The position numbers and the translations under genes were made by a program. 64,000 nucleotides of DNA from Aporrectodea caliginosa (taxonomy: Eukaryota > Annelida > Clitellata > Crassiclitellata > Lumbricidae): positions 1,182,692 to 1,246,691 of the forward strand of contig JACEVL010000003.1 in assembly GCA_020284085.1 (NCBI GenBank), in the 5' to 3' direction. The notes under the pieces were generated by a model. The model ran no database searches. It was not told the origin of the DNA and saw nothing but the letters and a program-made list of their open reading frames with translations. This document shows, in pieces, positions 11,097 to 22,335 of the stretch; position 1 is the stretch's first letter, and the number at the start of each line of letters is the position of its first letter.

Positions 11097-11876
11097 GGTT
11101 CCACAACTCGTCTACAGACTTTTCGTCTGCGACACTTCGTCTGCAGACACTTCGTCTACCGACATGTCGTCTACACGTGTATCTGTGTCCATTACGTCTA
11201 ATCACTCCCTCATACCTCTCCGACCTCCTTCAAATTCACATGCCCTCAAGGAACATGCGATCTTCCGGAAACCGAACCCTAGTCTTGCACCGCTGTCACA
11301 TAACAACTGCATCAAGATCCTTCATCTCAGCAGCCCCTCGAATATGGAACAATCTTCCTACGGACATTAGAAATTCTACAGCCCTCGCTGTCTTCAAGAA
11401 ACATCTAAAAACTGAACTTTTCACACAGGCCCATCTTGAGTGACTTAACCCTGCTCCTCAAAGTGCTTCTGAATCGTTGCTTTCGAGTCATCGACTGCTT
11501 ACGAACTACGGCACTCAAATCTCTATTATTATTATTATTATTATTATTATCAACAGAGGCCGCTTTGTTATAGTTTCGCTAAAACGTGCTATATATTTTC
11601 AGGGATCCAGCTTCTAATTACTGAAAAGATTATTTTCATCAATCCAGCTTCTGTTGAATGAAAACTTAGTTTCATCCATGCATCCAGCCTGGTTTCCAGT
11701 CTCTAGGGGTAAAATTATTTTGATCAATCCAGCTTCTGTTTCAACACAGGAATGTTTTCATCAATCCCACTTCCATTTAGGCAAACAGTTTTTTCATCAA
11801 TCCAGCTTCCATTTTAAAGTGACAATATCAAATAACTTTGTAAACGAAATGTCGGTAGACGAATTGTCGTGACACC
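11097..11876. mobile_element. TIR element with GGTGTCAC...CGTCTACCGAC ends
   Basis: The left end has GGTTCCACAACTCGTCTAC, and the right end (reversed) has GGTGTCACGACAATTCGTC. A 9-base duplication CCTCGCAAC flanks both sides (11088-11096 and 11877-11885). The interior holds a LINE 3' fragment with an ATT tail, then the ATCAATCCAGC core repeats (about 11600-11815) ending in GACAATATCAAATAACTTTG. The same terminus and core appear in the opposite orientation at 12068. The core is shared with elements that have other termini. Confidence 0.7.
11164..11550 (+). pseudogene. LINE 3' end with ATT tail
   Basis: Frames at about 11180-11443 encode ITPSYLSDLLQIH, then LHRCHITTASRSFISAAPR and IWNNLPTDIRNSTALAVFK. 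This is the extreme C-terminus of CR1/L2-type reverse transcriptases (ending 'FKKHLKTELF'). It ends in TTATTATTATT at 11523-11550, the microsatellite tail typical of these LINEs. It is 5'-truncated and sits inside the TIR element 11097-11876. Confidence 0.8.
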
Positions 11877-12067
11877 CCTCGCAACAGAGCGACCGTAGGG
11901 CGCCACCATCGCGACATTAATCTATTATCTAGGCTATGGGTATATCCACAGCCCTCTAACTATAGTGGTTTACCCGGGTAAATCCAGTAAGAAAATCCCA
12001 CTGACCTATTTATAAGCGGTAAATCCCAACGACCTCTTATATATAAATCCTACAACTATTTAAATCA

Positions 12068-12330
12068 GGTGTCACAATTCGTCTACCGACATTATTTTCG
12101 TCTGCGGCATTTCGTCTACAAAGTTATTTGATATTCTCACTATAAAATGGAAGCTGGATTGATGAAAAAAACTGTTTCCCTGAATGGTAGTGGGATTGAT
12201 GAAAACATTCCTGCGCTGAGATAGAAGCTGGATTGATGGAAATAATTTTTACCGTAAATAGAAGCTGGATACCAAGCTAGATGCATGGATGAAACTAAGT
12301 TTCCATTCAATAGAAGTTGGATTGATGGTG
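12068..12330. mobile_element. TIR terminus plus core repeats (inverted copy)
   Basis: GGTGTCACAATTCGTCTACC followed by TTCGTCTACAAAGTTATTTG and then ATGGAAGCTGGATTGATG units repeats, in reverse orientation, the right end of the element at 11097-11876. The two ends face each other across 190 bp. The far terminus of this copy was not found. Confidence 0.6.
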
Positions 12331-12590
12331 TCCAAAATACGATTTACAATTATGATCCATTAAAACAAGTTATAGAGTTTATTTGATTTTTCAGGAGTAG
12401 AAGTTTTCAAAATGATAGTCTGTTAGAGAACTTAGGCCTATAGTTGATTGCGCCTGGGTGAGTGAGTCAATTCGTCCAGCAGTGCTAAAGAGATGCTCAA
12501 CTGGAGCTAAAGATGGAAGCTCTGTTTTCTAAGAATGACTGCATGGATAGTGTGATAGGCCTAATGATGGTCAGCCCTAGCCCTCGGGGT

Positions 12591-12753
12591 CAGTGGAGGC
12601 GCCTGCCCTAGGATTTCAGGTTTGGGAGGTCTAAAGCTCCAAGTCTTTCCCTTTGTCCCTCCTCCCTGTGATTTGCAGTGATTTCCCACTTTTTGAGGGG
12701 GGCTGAGCCGCAGTTAGGGGGGGCTAAGCCCCTATCCCCTGGCGCCGCCACTG
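12591..12753. mobile_element. hAT-type MITE, CAGTGG(A/C)GGCGCC family
   Basis: Begins CAGTGGAGGCGCC and ends GGCGCCGCCACTG. Its flanks CTCGGGGT and CTTGGTGT match at 6 of 8 positions, as an aged 8-bp duplication would. The interior (CCTAGGATTTCAGGTTTGG) matches, inverted, the copy at 27697-27869. It is 163 bp and non-coding. Confidence 0.7.
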
Positions 12754-12882
12754 CTTGGTGTTTATCAAAATGTGTTGTAAGAAGGGTGGGGGTGTAAGGA
12801 TAGAATAATGTTGCCATGCAAACATAATGCAGAGCAGTTTATTCAATTAAACGGGTGGCCCGGGTCAACCCAGCAGGCTGGC

Positions 12883-13460
12883 CAGTGTGATTCTCGTTAA
12901 CGATAACGAAAATGTTCGTTAACGAAAATAAAATGATTTCGTTAACGATAACTATAACTATAACTAAAAAATATCATTAACTATAACTATAACTATAACG
13001 AAAATAACAATAACGAAAATTCATCTTTATTTTCGTTAATACAAAAAATAAAAATAGGAAGTGCAATATGGACGATTCGACATAAATGAGAACGAAAATG
13101 CGATATTTTGATTAGGCCTATGCAATTTGTCAGTTACTTTGGAAAGTCGTGTATTCATGAAGCTGAATGCACCAATGCTTCAAAGCTTTCAAAGCTCTGA
13201 GCAAATTGTGAAATAGCGTGTTAATTCGCACAATTTTGCTTATATAATATTATAGCCTTAGGCCTAATTATTGTAACTAGGTATAGTAGGCTAACTAAAA
13301 TTAACTAAAATAAAAATCCATTAAATATAACTATAACTAGGCCTATAACTAAAAAAATAATACTAACTATAACTATAACTATAACTAAAATAAAACCATT
13401 AACTATAACTGTAACTATAATACTAAAATAAAATCTGTAGGCCTAAGGAGAATCACACTG
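12883..13460. mobile_element. hAT-type MITE made of AACTAT repeats
   Basis: CAGTGTGATTCTC at the left and GAGAATCACACTG at the right form a perfect 13-bp inverted repeat. A perfect 8-bp duplication AGGCTGGC flanks them (12875-12882 and 13461-13468). The 578-bp body is largely TAACTATAACTA-type simple sequence with GTTAACGATAACGAAAAT blocks. The terminal CAGTG and 8-bp target are hAT hallmarks. Non-coding. Confidence 0.9.
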
Positions 13461-13541
13461 AGGCTGGCATCTTTGCTGACTTTATGAAAGTAATATTTGT
13501 AATTTACACTTCATTCAATTAGCCTACAATTAAATTACATG

Positions 13542-13670
13542 CAGTGTTGTAATTGAAATACAATTAGGCCTACAATTACTGGACTTAAAATGTGTTGTAA
13601 TTACAATTACGGAACTTGTAATTCAATTACGTAATTCAATTACATGTATTTCAATTACTGAACAACACTG
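13542..13670. mobile_element. Small hAT-like inverted-repeat element
   Basis: Left CAGTGTTGTAATTGAAATAC and right TTTCAATTACTGAACAACAC followed by TG are near-inverted copies. The body is AATTAC repeats. No matching 8-bp flank was found, so the assignment rests on the ends alone. Confidence 0.45.
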
Positions 13671-13744
13671 GCTGAAACCCATGCAATGACGATCGAATCA
13701 TGGCCTACGACATTATAAACTACACGCTTAACATAACATAACAT

Positions 13745-15537
13745 AACAAGGGTTTTAAGTGGTTCAGAAGACGTTTAGTCTGTGTTAGAACCACTGCAAG
13801 TCTGTGTTAGAACCACTGCAAGTCTGTGTTAGAACCACTGCAAGTCTGTGTTAGAACCACTGCTTACCAATTCCTTTCACCAATCCAACTATTTACGCAA
13901 ATAATTCTTTTCATTAATCCAGCTTCCATTTACGCAGCCAGAGAAGATAAATAATAGGCCTAAAGGTTGTTAGAATACGTCCATGATCCATTATGAATTA
14001 AATAGGCCTATGTTAAAAATACCCGACGAATAATAATTTGCGAAGTAAAATATTGCCATTGCCTGTAGAGATTTAAAACCCTATTGATACCAGAAACAAG
14101 ATTTGAAGTGGGACAAAATTAGAGGATAAGAGTGAAACCGAAAGGGACCTGGCTACTATAATTTGCTCGAGTAAAACCCATTCCTGTAGGCCTAAATATA
14201 GATTAGTCGGAATTCTTTAAGGACTTTCCAGCTCTGTTATTAACCATTCAAAACCTCAATAATCATAGCCTATAAGCGTATGGGTTTATATGGGTATACA
14301 GTATACACGTAGGCTAAATTTTTCCTATCTGTTAGGCCTACCTGTAACAAGTTGCGACCTGTCAGCTTGGTGTTGTGAATAAACGAAATTGATTGATTGA
14401 TTGAGTAGGCCTATTCTAGCTGACTCACTCTATTGTTTTGGATGCCATTTTTGACAAATTGGTAAGTTAAAACGTAATTTCATCGTAATCGCCGTTAAAA
14501 GTTTGTATTAGAGCACATAATTATTTTTAGTTACAAATAATTTGTAACAGTGAAAACGATTAAACGAAATGGCAAAAATACATAGCCTACGATCGAACTT
14601 GATGAGTTTATTGTGCTATGTTAACTTTGTAGGGCCTACATCAACTATAGACTAACGCTTGAATTGATAGGAATTTATTAGATGAGAATATTAATTGTCA
14701 TAGACGTATTTTAAACGTAGTAGGCCTAGGCCTATTCGTTATTAGTAATATTATAATGTATTTGGAAATGTCTTATGTTGATCTGCTAAATGGTATGTGC
14801 ATCAGAGTAGCATTAACACGTACAACATAATATAGGCTAACAAGTGTTTTAAGTGGTTCAGAAGACGTGCAGCCTAATCTTTGTTAGAACCACTGCAAAT
14901 TAACCTAGAATGCTTAATAGCTCAAATCTCCTAGCTTCCTCTTAAAAACTGTAGGTGTCCACTGAAACAGTAGGCCTAGGCCTACTATGATGAGTCACAT
15001 AGTCAAATACATTCAGGTCCAGGCGGTTTCACGCCATCACTGAGCATGCAGGCACGATTGAGTATAGGCAGCAAGAGACTGACTAAATAATAGACTTTAG
15101 AAAGTATTTTATTTCGTATTGATGCTTTACGATAATATTAAAGTATATAGTATCTGAGTAACATTTTCTTAAGCTGTTTCTTTAGTTGAGCTGCTACATG
15201 AATGAGAAACTATTAAATTAAAGTCTCTTCTGACTGTCAAAGATCAGCATCACTATATACGTTATGATGCATTTGTTGTGGAGAAGGATGGTGATGCCGG
15301 AAGGCACACTCTCATTTAGATGGGAGGGGCCTTTTAGATCGGCCAGTAGTCTATTAGTCCCCTCTGGACGAGCGTCAAGAGCTAAAGGTAAGTTCCTGAG
15401 GGGGAGAAGCCTAGTTGATTTATAGAAGCTCATACAGATGATCTGTGCCCATTTTGAATATAAGGAATGTGATAACCAAAGACAAATCTCATAATACCAT
15501 CACTTACACGTCTTCTGAACCAGTTAAAACCCTTGTT
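13745..15537. mobile_element. TIR element(s) with AACAAGGGTTTTAA ends
   Basis: The left end AACAAGGGTTTTAAGTGG (13745) and the right end TAAAACCCTTGTT (about 15525-15537) are inverted, continuing into TTCAGAAGACGT on both sides. A third copy of the left end at 14837 suggests a 0.7-kb element (14837-15537) beside a partial or older copy. At 14350-14403 is a LINE (TGAT)n tail, GTGAATAAACGAAATTGATT. No coding region is recognised. Confidence 0.55.
13777..13866 (+). repeat. 22-bp tandem repeat, four copies
   Basis: Four head-to-tail copies of a 22-bp unit: AGTCTGTGTTAGAACCACTG plus CA. The unit is the subterminal sequence of the element at 13745, also seen once at 14873. It arose by local duplication inside that element. 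Confidence 0.85.
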
Positions 15538-15800
15538 GCATAAAATTAATATTATGCTAAATTTCAGATTATAGATACGTTAATTCACCACGAAGGTAGA
15601 AAGCACAAGAACATTATGTAGACATGGTTAGAATTCAGTCTGGTACTGTAAGTTTATATCAGAGGCAGCATGCAATCTGTAGGACAGCGTTTCCTAAACT
15701 GGATTGTGATCCACAGTTATTATAGCTATCATAAACTACTGTATAAAATCTCTAATATCTCTATGTAGGCTTACTAATTCTACAGCAATAATACACTTGG

Positions 15801-15810
15801 TATATAAAGG
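15801..15810 (+). promoter_or_regulatory. TATA box of the coiled-coil/propeller gene
   Basis: TATATAAAGG lies 203 bases before the ATG at 16004. With usual spacing, transcription would start near 15830, giving a 5' UTR of about 170 bases without an intron. No other core-promoter motif was recognised. Confidence 0.5.
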
Positions 15811-16003
15811 AAAGTGCTTGGTAGTTAAGTTCCAGAATGCTATAACAAGAAATTCGTCTGGTTTCAGGACTTTCATCTCCGAGCAAGAGAGATAATTAAA
15901 TAGAAAACAAGTGAAGCAAGCAGGAAGCAGAAGCTGTTAAAAAGAAACAAAGAACTTTGCTCACAGACAACGTACAAGTACTGTACTATCTACTGAGACA
16001 AAA

Positions 16004-17992
16004 ATGGAACACTCGGAGCAAATACATCATGAGACACAGCAAAAAATATTTGGTATCACTAAACAGATTGAAGCAAATGAGAATAAACTGAAAGTTCTTC
16101 CAGGTAAAAGAGAAAAACATCCAAAACCAGAATTAGAGAGTGACACATCAAATAACGGGAAAGATGAAGCAAAACAATGTAGATCTAAAACAAGATTGGA
16201 AAGCAAATTGTGCAAAAGAAAACTGGAAACTGAAGAAAGAGATGAACTATTGAAAAAGAAAAGTAGGTTTGAGGAACAAGACACCCTTATGGAAGAAGCA
16301 GAAAAATGGATGACATCTCTGGCACAAAATTTTAAGGAAAGATTTGATGCTGCTAAAAAAGAAATCGAAAAACTGGAAACCTCAAAAGCTGAACTAGTTC
16401 AGCAGCTTAAAGTTGCTTTAGCAGAAAGAGATGAAATGAAGATCTCAAATGTAGGAATGTCATGCCAGTTGAAAGTGTATGAAAGACAACTGAAAGTTAT
16501 TGAAAGCGAAAGAGATGAATTGAAGGGGGAAATAGATAATGCAAAAAAGAGAAATTTGAAACTAGAAGAGCTAGAAGGTAAGGCAGAAAGAAGTGTGACT
16601 AATCTGTCTGAGCAGCTTGAAGCAAGTGAAAGGAATCTCATGAATTCTCAAACTGAAAAGAATGTGCTGTATGAAAACATAGGCCTACTAAAAGAGCAAG
16701 GTTTGGCACTGTTGTTTTAACTTTTAAAAGTGTTAAACTGGTAAAATAAGCTGTAGAAATTTATTACTTTATGAGCCAATCCAGACATGTCAAATTGTTT
16801 CCTCATACTGTTTGTGAGTTAACTGGCATGCTTCTGCCAGTGATGGATAAGTATACTTTTCAAAAGTAACTTGTAACAGCCATGGGCGTCCGCAGGAATT
16901 TTTCTAGGGGGGCGCAAACTTTTAAATAGTTGTCACAGGGACTAAGTAGTGTCGAAAGCAACCGATCACCACCGTCGATGCTCTTACCCATCGGCGCTGG
17001 CTACCTCTCGATCCTCTGGCGCGGATCCCAACATGCGAAAAAATTCATAGACATTCGAACATTTGTCAAATACTGTTATGATAATTAAATTTTATATGAC
17101 TGAAATCTGACCTTATTCTTGAAATAACAATTGCAATCGTCTGGAGACGTTATATTTTTATGGAATTCAATTGAAACTTTTACTAAGTTTATGCCAATGC
17201 AGCCAATCGACCTATATCATTCTACATAGGCTATATAGGCTAATATAATTTGTCAGTAGGCCTACTGCATACTTTCTATAGACTATACTAACGGCAAGTT
17301 TACTTAATTAACAGTGGGCAAGCACTGGGCAACGTAGGCTATTTATTCGGTATGCACGCCAACGCAAAAGAAAAAAACCGTTAATAATTAAATTATTATA
17401 TTTAGCCTAATTACCACGAAACTGAATGTGGAAGTTAAACACAGACACACGGTCAATTTTATTATATTAGGTCTGCTCATTGAGCTTATTATACAAATAA
17501 GCTACGGTCATTATTTTTTATAAGATTAGGGCCTAGGCTATAACAACCAGCTTCCGATTTAGAGTAGGCCTAAAGAGTTTGCGCAAATATTCCCTTACTC
17601 TATTTTCCCTCCCTCAAAGTAGGCTAATACGTAGTATTAGTCGGCCAAACCTACCTTCCAGGTCGAAGGCGGAATCGGTTTCGTTCAGGGACAGCAAGAC
17701 GAAATTGTCCTACTCAGAAGTGCTAGTCTTTTCCGTTCCTGTGATACTGCCCGAGTGACTCACAAAGCGTAGTAGAAGTTTCAGTAATGCATTTACTTGG
17801 GGGGGGGGTTTGAACCCGTAAAACAACAAAGATCAATAGATTCGCATTCCTCCTTCATCCAGGCTTGGGACATGGTTCCGAAGCGAGCGGGCTATGTTTA
17901 AAAAGTCTGGCAGAACGTGTGTTAGCTTGCATCTAATGGAAGAATCTGATTACTTAGAGACTGTCGCTCCATGCCAGTGTCAATTATATATG

Positions 17993-18064
<72 letters not shown>

Positions 18065-18085
18065 GCCTATAGATATATGTACATT

Positions 18086-18116
<31 letters not shown>

Positions 18117-21100
18117 ATATACACATATATATAAATTCTGACTACGCGGCTAACTGTTATCTGGCAGGGATCGGCTTAAAACAACAGAAAAGAATACGAT
18201 ACAAATTAGCCGATACGAGTGAATGCATTTCGCCGTCTCGGGTTGACAATTATGAATTTCCATATATTACCAAGAGATAACTCTATACGTTAAATTTTCA
18301 AACATCCGCCTAAACAAAGCTAGTCTATAGGTACAAGACCGTCCAAACCAAATAATCAAAAAATCTCTGCAAATATGCGCAAAATCCAGGAGGGCGCACA
18401 TGCGTCCCCTTGCGGACGCCCATGGTAACAGCAACTATAGTTACTGGACTGGAACGGAAAAAGTAACCGAGTTATTTACCTAAGAATGGTTACTCCAGAA
18501 GAAGTAACTACTACATGTAATAACTGATTACAGTTATTTTGAAAAAGTAACTAAGTATTTTTTTTACTCTAGTTAGAATAAAAAAAATAACATGAATTGT
18601 CAGCTCCATCCATGAGGAAATTAGTCTTTGAAATTGAAGAATAAAGGAAGGAGTCCAGAGACATGAGCACAGACGGAAATAGTCAAGTCATTTTAACGCA
18701 TTTGAGACAGAGAATTTGCAAGGTTATGATAAAACACCTTTACTAATAGCCTATTTATAGAGCCATAATTGAAACTAGACAACGTGAACATTTAGTTGAT
18801 TTAAGAGTAACGTAAAGTAACTAAATTGTTTGCATTACTCTTACCTCACAAAAGTAATCAGATACCATTGTCACTGCGTTACTTTTGGTAAAAAGTAACT
18901 AGCTTGTCACCAAAAAGTTACCGCTAAAATAGTAACTAGTTACAGTAGGCCTAATGCCACCGATATATAAAGTTTGACAGTGCTGCGTTACATTACAGTT
19001 CAATTAGTGTAACCTATAGAGCTATGTTTCGTATCCTAAGAGCAATCTTATTGAATATTCTATGTAGGTAGACTAAAATTATTAGGTCTTTGTGATATAG
19101 TTGGATTTATATAGTATTGTTGATTTAAAAAGGCATTTGTTTAATCTTTCTAGTGTCACTTATGCAGGCTGCATATGAAAAAAAGGAGTCGAAATCTGAA
19201 ACAACTGTAAGCACAATAATTTCTTTAGACATTCTGATTTATTCTATACATGCTATTCTTCTGTTTCCTTAAGTTCCCATTGAATCGAACTCATATATAT
19301 TTTATTGTTTAGTTTCCCTTTATGTACGTATTTGCTTTTCTTTAATGTTTGCCTTCAGGCAGGTCTAACGACATTTGTAATGAATTGTTCTATAAATCTG
19401 TTGACTGTCGTAGATAAATAATCTTCCACTTGAGCTGCTGGACATGATTCTTCAAAAGTCCTACTTGCTGTATGTAAGGGGCAGAAGTTGTTCATCTCAG
19501 TCAAGAAATCAAGATATCGTCAGAAAAGTGGCATCTGTCGATTTCTGCTGGTTTCAAAGGGCTACGAAACCAAGATTCAAGAGAACCATCTGGCGCCACC
19601 TTAAAGGCAAGAATTCTTTAGATAAATGTTATTGTACTTAATATACATACAAGACTCAGTTTCCTTGCACTAGTCTCACGTCAATTACCTTCAACACTTT
19701 AACTCATTGGCAGACTGTTAGGGTTGAGCCCAAGTGGTTGCTGTAGAAAACCATCAGTACAATGCTTATCAGTAGATTTTCAATCGGGAGAATGCAAAGA
19801 TGCACTTGCACATTTCATGCTAAGATAGGATAGCACATAGAGACCTACACGCAACCAGGCCTCCATATCGAATTTTAGCTATAATAGTAGTGACGAAGAG
19901 TGTCAATACGAATAGGTTGTACTTGAAAGAAAGCTACCCAATTACATTGCTCCTTTGGTTATAATTATTTGTATGTCGGTATTAAAAAATATCAACATCA
20001 TTGGTTTATTATTTATTATTTGTGCGAGTATGTCACCCCTGCTGTCATTTTGTGAATTATTATTGTTCCAGTGATTTTTCTCAGTTCAATTGAGTGTCGT
20101 ATTCCTCTGCTCATTTCAGTGTTTTATAGTGACAATGGAGTGAGAAATGCCATCTGCAGAAGCAACCGATCATATCTGGAGCAATTTCTTAGATCTGAGG
20201 ATCTAGAAACTTGTCTGAAGTCCGTTAAATGTCCAAAAGATATCCAAGCCAGGCAACGCAGATTACGGAATTCCTGCAAGCTTCAAAACACAAATTCCGA
20301 GCCTCGAAATATGAATTCAAAAGACGCACAATTTGAACATCAAAATAAGAATAGTGACTTTGATTTTTTACATGACGTCAGGTATTTTGACGAAGCAAGG
20401 TACTCGTCTATGATCAATTGCTTTCGTCAATGCAACCAGCTAATTATTGCAAGACTGGCAGAAAACGGTGGAGGTTTGAAACCATCCTATATCTGTGTGA
20501 TCAGTAATTTCTATTGTATTATCTTCATTATCATCATCATTGTCTCTCTATGAAGCACTGCTGCTTATACATTGTTGCCAGCCACCTACCATAGAAGTGT
20601 CTCTTGTATCACAGTGACAATCATAAACTCTGGAATAATTCCAGACATTGATTTCAAGTTAATGCGCCTGTTGTGAAACCTATCACTCGCTGTTAGAACA
20701 GTTAGAAACAAATCGTGTAGTTTATGGGTAAGCAGGGAGATCTAAAAATGTCAAGGGTGATGTAACCTAGTGTTTATGGAATTACTTGGCATTGTGATTG
20801 TGAATTGACTGCAGTATGTATCGGATTTCTTTTTACATTTGTCTAACATGTTCAACATGTCGAAACTACTTCTAGTCCCTTTTCTTAGCTGGTGGAATTT
20901 CTATAAAAGGGCCTTTTTAAGAGAAACTTCTCAGTGATGTTTCCACTTCATATACTAGAGATATTGCAGTTTGCAGTTGATACCAGTTTCGTAGGAAGGT
21001 ATTGGGTACAATGGAAGGTAGGGTGATTCAAGTAATGGCTTTTTTGTTAGGGCCTACCTGTCTCTGTTAACATAGCAAGTCGGAAGTTATTCTGTTGCTT

Positions 21101-22292
21101 AGGGGATCGTGTGGCTGAAGCACAGACAATCTAACAGGATTTTTTTATGGAGGAAACTTTTGCTTAAAAACAAATTGCAATTTCACATGATGCATTATAC
21201 TACTGTATTTGTGTAGTTGCAGTTAAAGTAGAAATTTGGGAATGTGAACACTGTGAAAACAGAGACTGTGAAAAGATGGTGCAATTGCTCGTGCGAAAAC
21301 TAAACAGCATTCGAGACAAAACCAAAACTAGAGGATCTGAAACTGACAGAATGATCAGTCAACTGAAGAGCAATGACATAGATATCTTCAACTCTCTTTA
21401 TCAATTCACAAGTGCTGATGTTTGGATCTGGTGCAAGTCTCAAACAGGCCTCGCATATCTTCAGAAACTTTACAAGTCAAACATGCTCGCCGATGTACTA
21501 GGATCTCTATCAAATATGAGTCCATGTTTTATCAAAGACATCAAATTACACATAGACGTGGATCAATTTAAGAAAGAAATTGGTAAGTTTTAAATCACAT
21601 ATCATAAAACAGCTCAGTATTGGAGAAACATGTTTATCTTAAGATCAGCACATCATTTTGGCCCATATGTGCGTCACTTTTGGCCTCCCAGGATTTCGAT
21701 TGCACCAGCCCCAGTCCGCCCTAAATTCAAGTCAATATATATATATTTATATATATATATATAAAACATAATCAGTCCCACATAATTATGTCGTCAGTGG
21801 ACCTCAGTAATAATAATAATAAATGCTGAACAGGGTATTATCTACTCAATTATTCATTCATTCATTCAGAGCATTTATATAGCGCCTCTTCAAGAAGCTA
21901 CTCAGAAGCGCTCCCGGCCCAGCCACGACTAAAGAAAAAGACTTGAGGGACTTGTAGAACCCTGCTGGTTGGCTCACAAGTAAAGAGCGGAGCTTAAGCG
22001 GGAGGTCATTCCAGGTGGAAGGTCCCACAACCGAAAAAGCACGGCGCTGCTTAATAGCCAAGCGTGCCCGTGGAACTAGGAGCTCACCCCTCATCGTAGA
22101 ACGAAGCGCCCGACGAGCTGCAACGTCGGACACTGGGCGGCAAAAGATCACGCAAGTAAGATGGAGCACAGCCAAGAACGCAGCGAGAAACTACAGCAGC
22201 AGTGCGGTATGAGATCCGCTGAGATCTCATCTTGGCTGTGCTCCATCTTACTTGCGTGATATATGCATATATACATATATATATATATATAC

Positions 22293-22335
<43 letters not shown>

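Noticed and set aside
13777..13866. CRISPR-like direct repeats (also the 24-, 49- and 52-bp arrays)
   Set aside because: All are head-to-tail tandem repeats without unique spacers, in an animal genome.
16838..18960. Outer hAT element enclosing the 16881-18424 element
   Set aside because: AAGTAACT-rich arms suggest it, but I could not find a matching right end or an 8-bp duplication, so it is not called.
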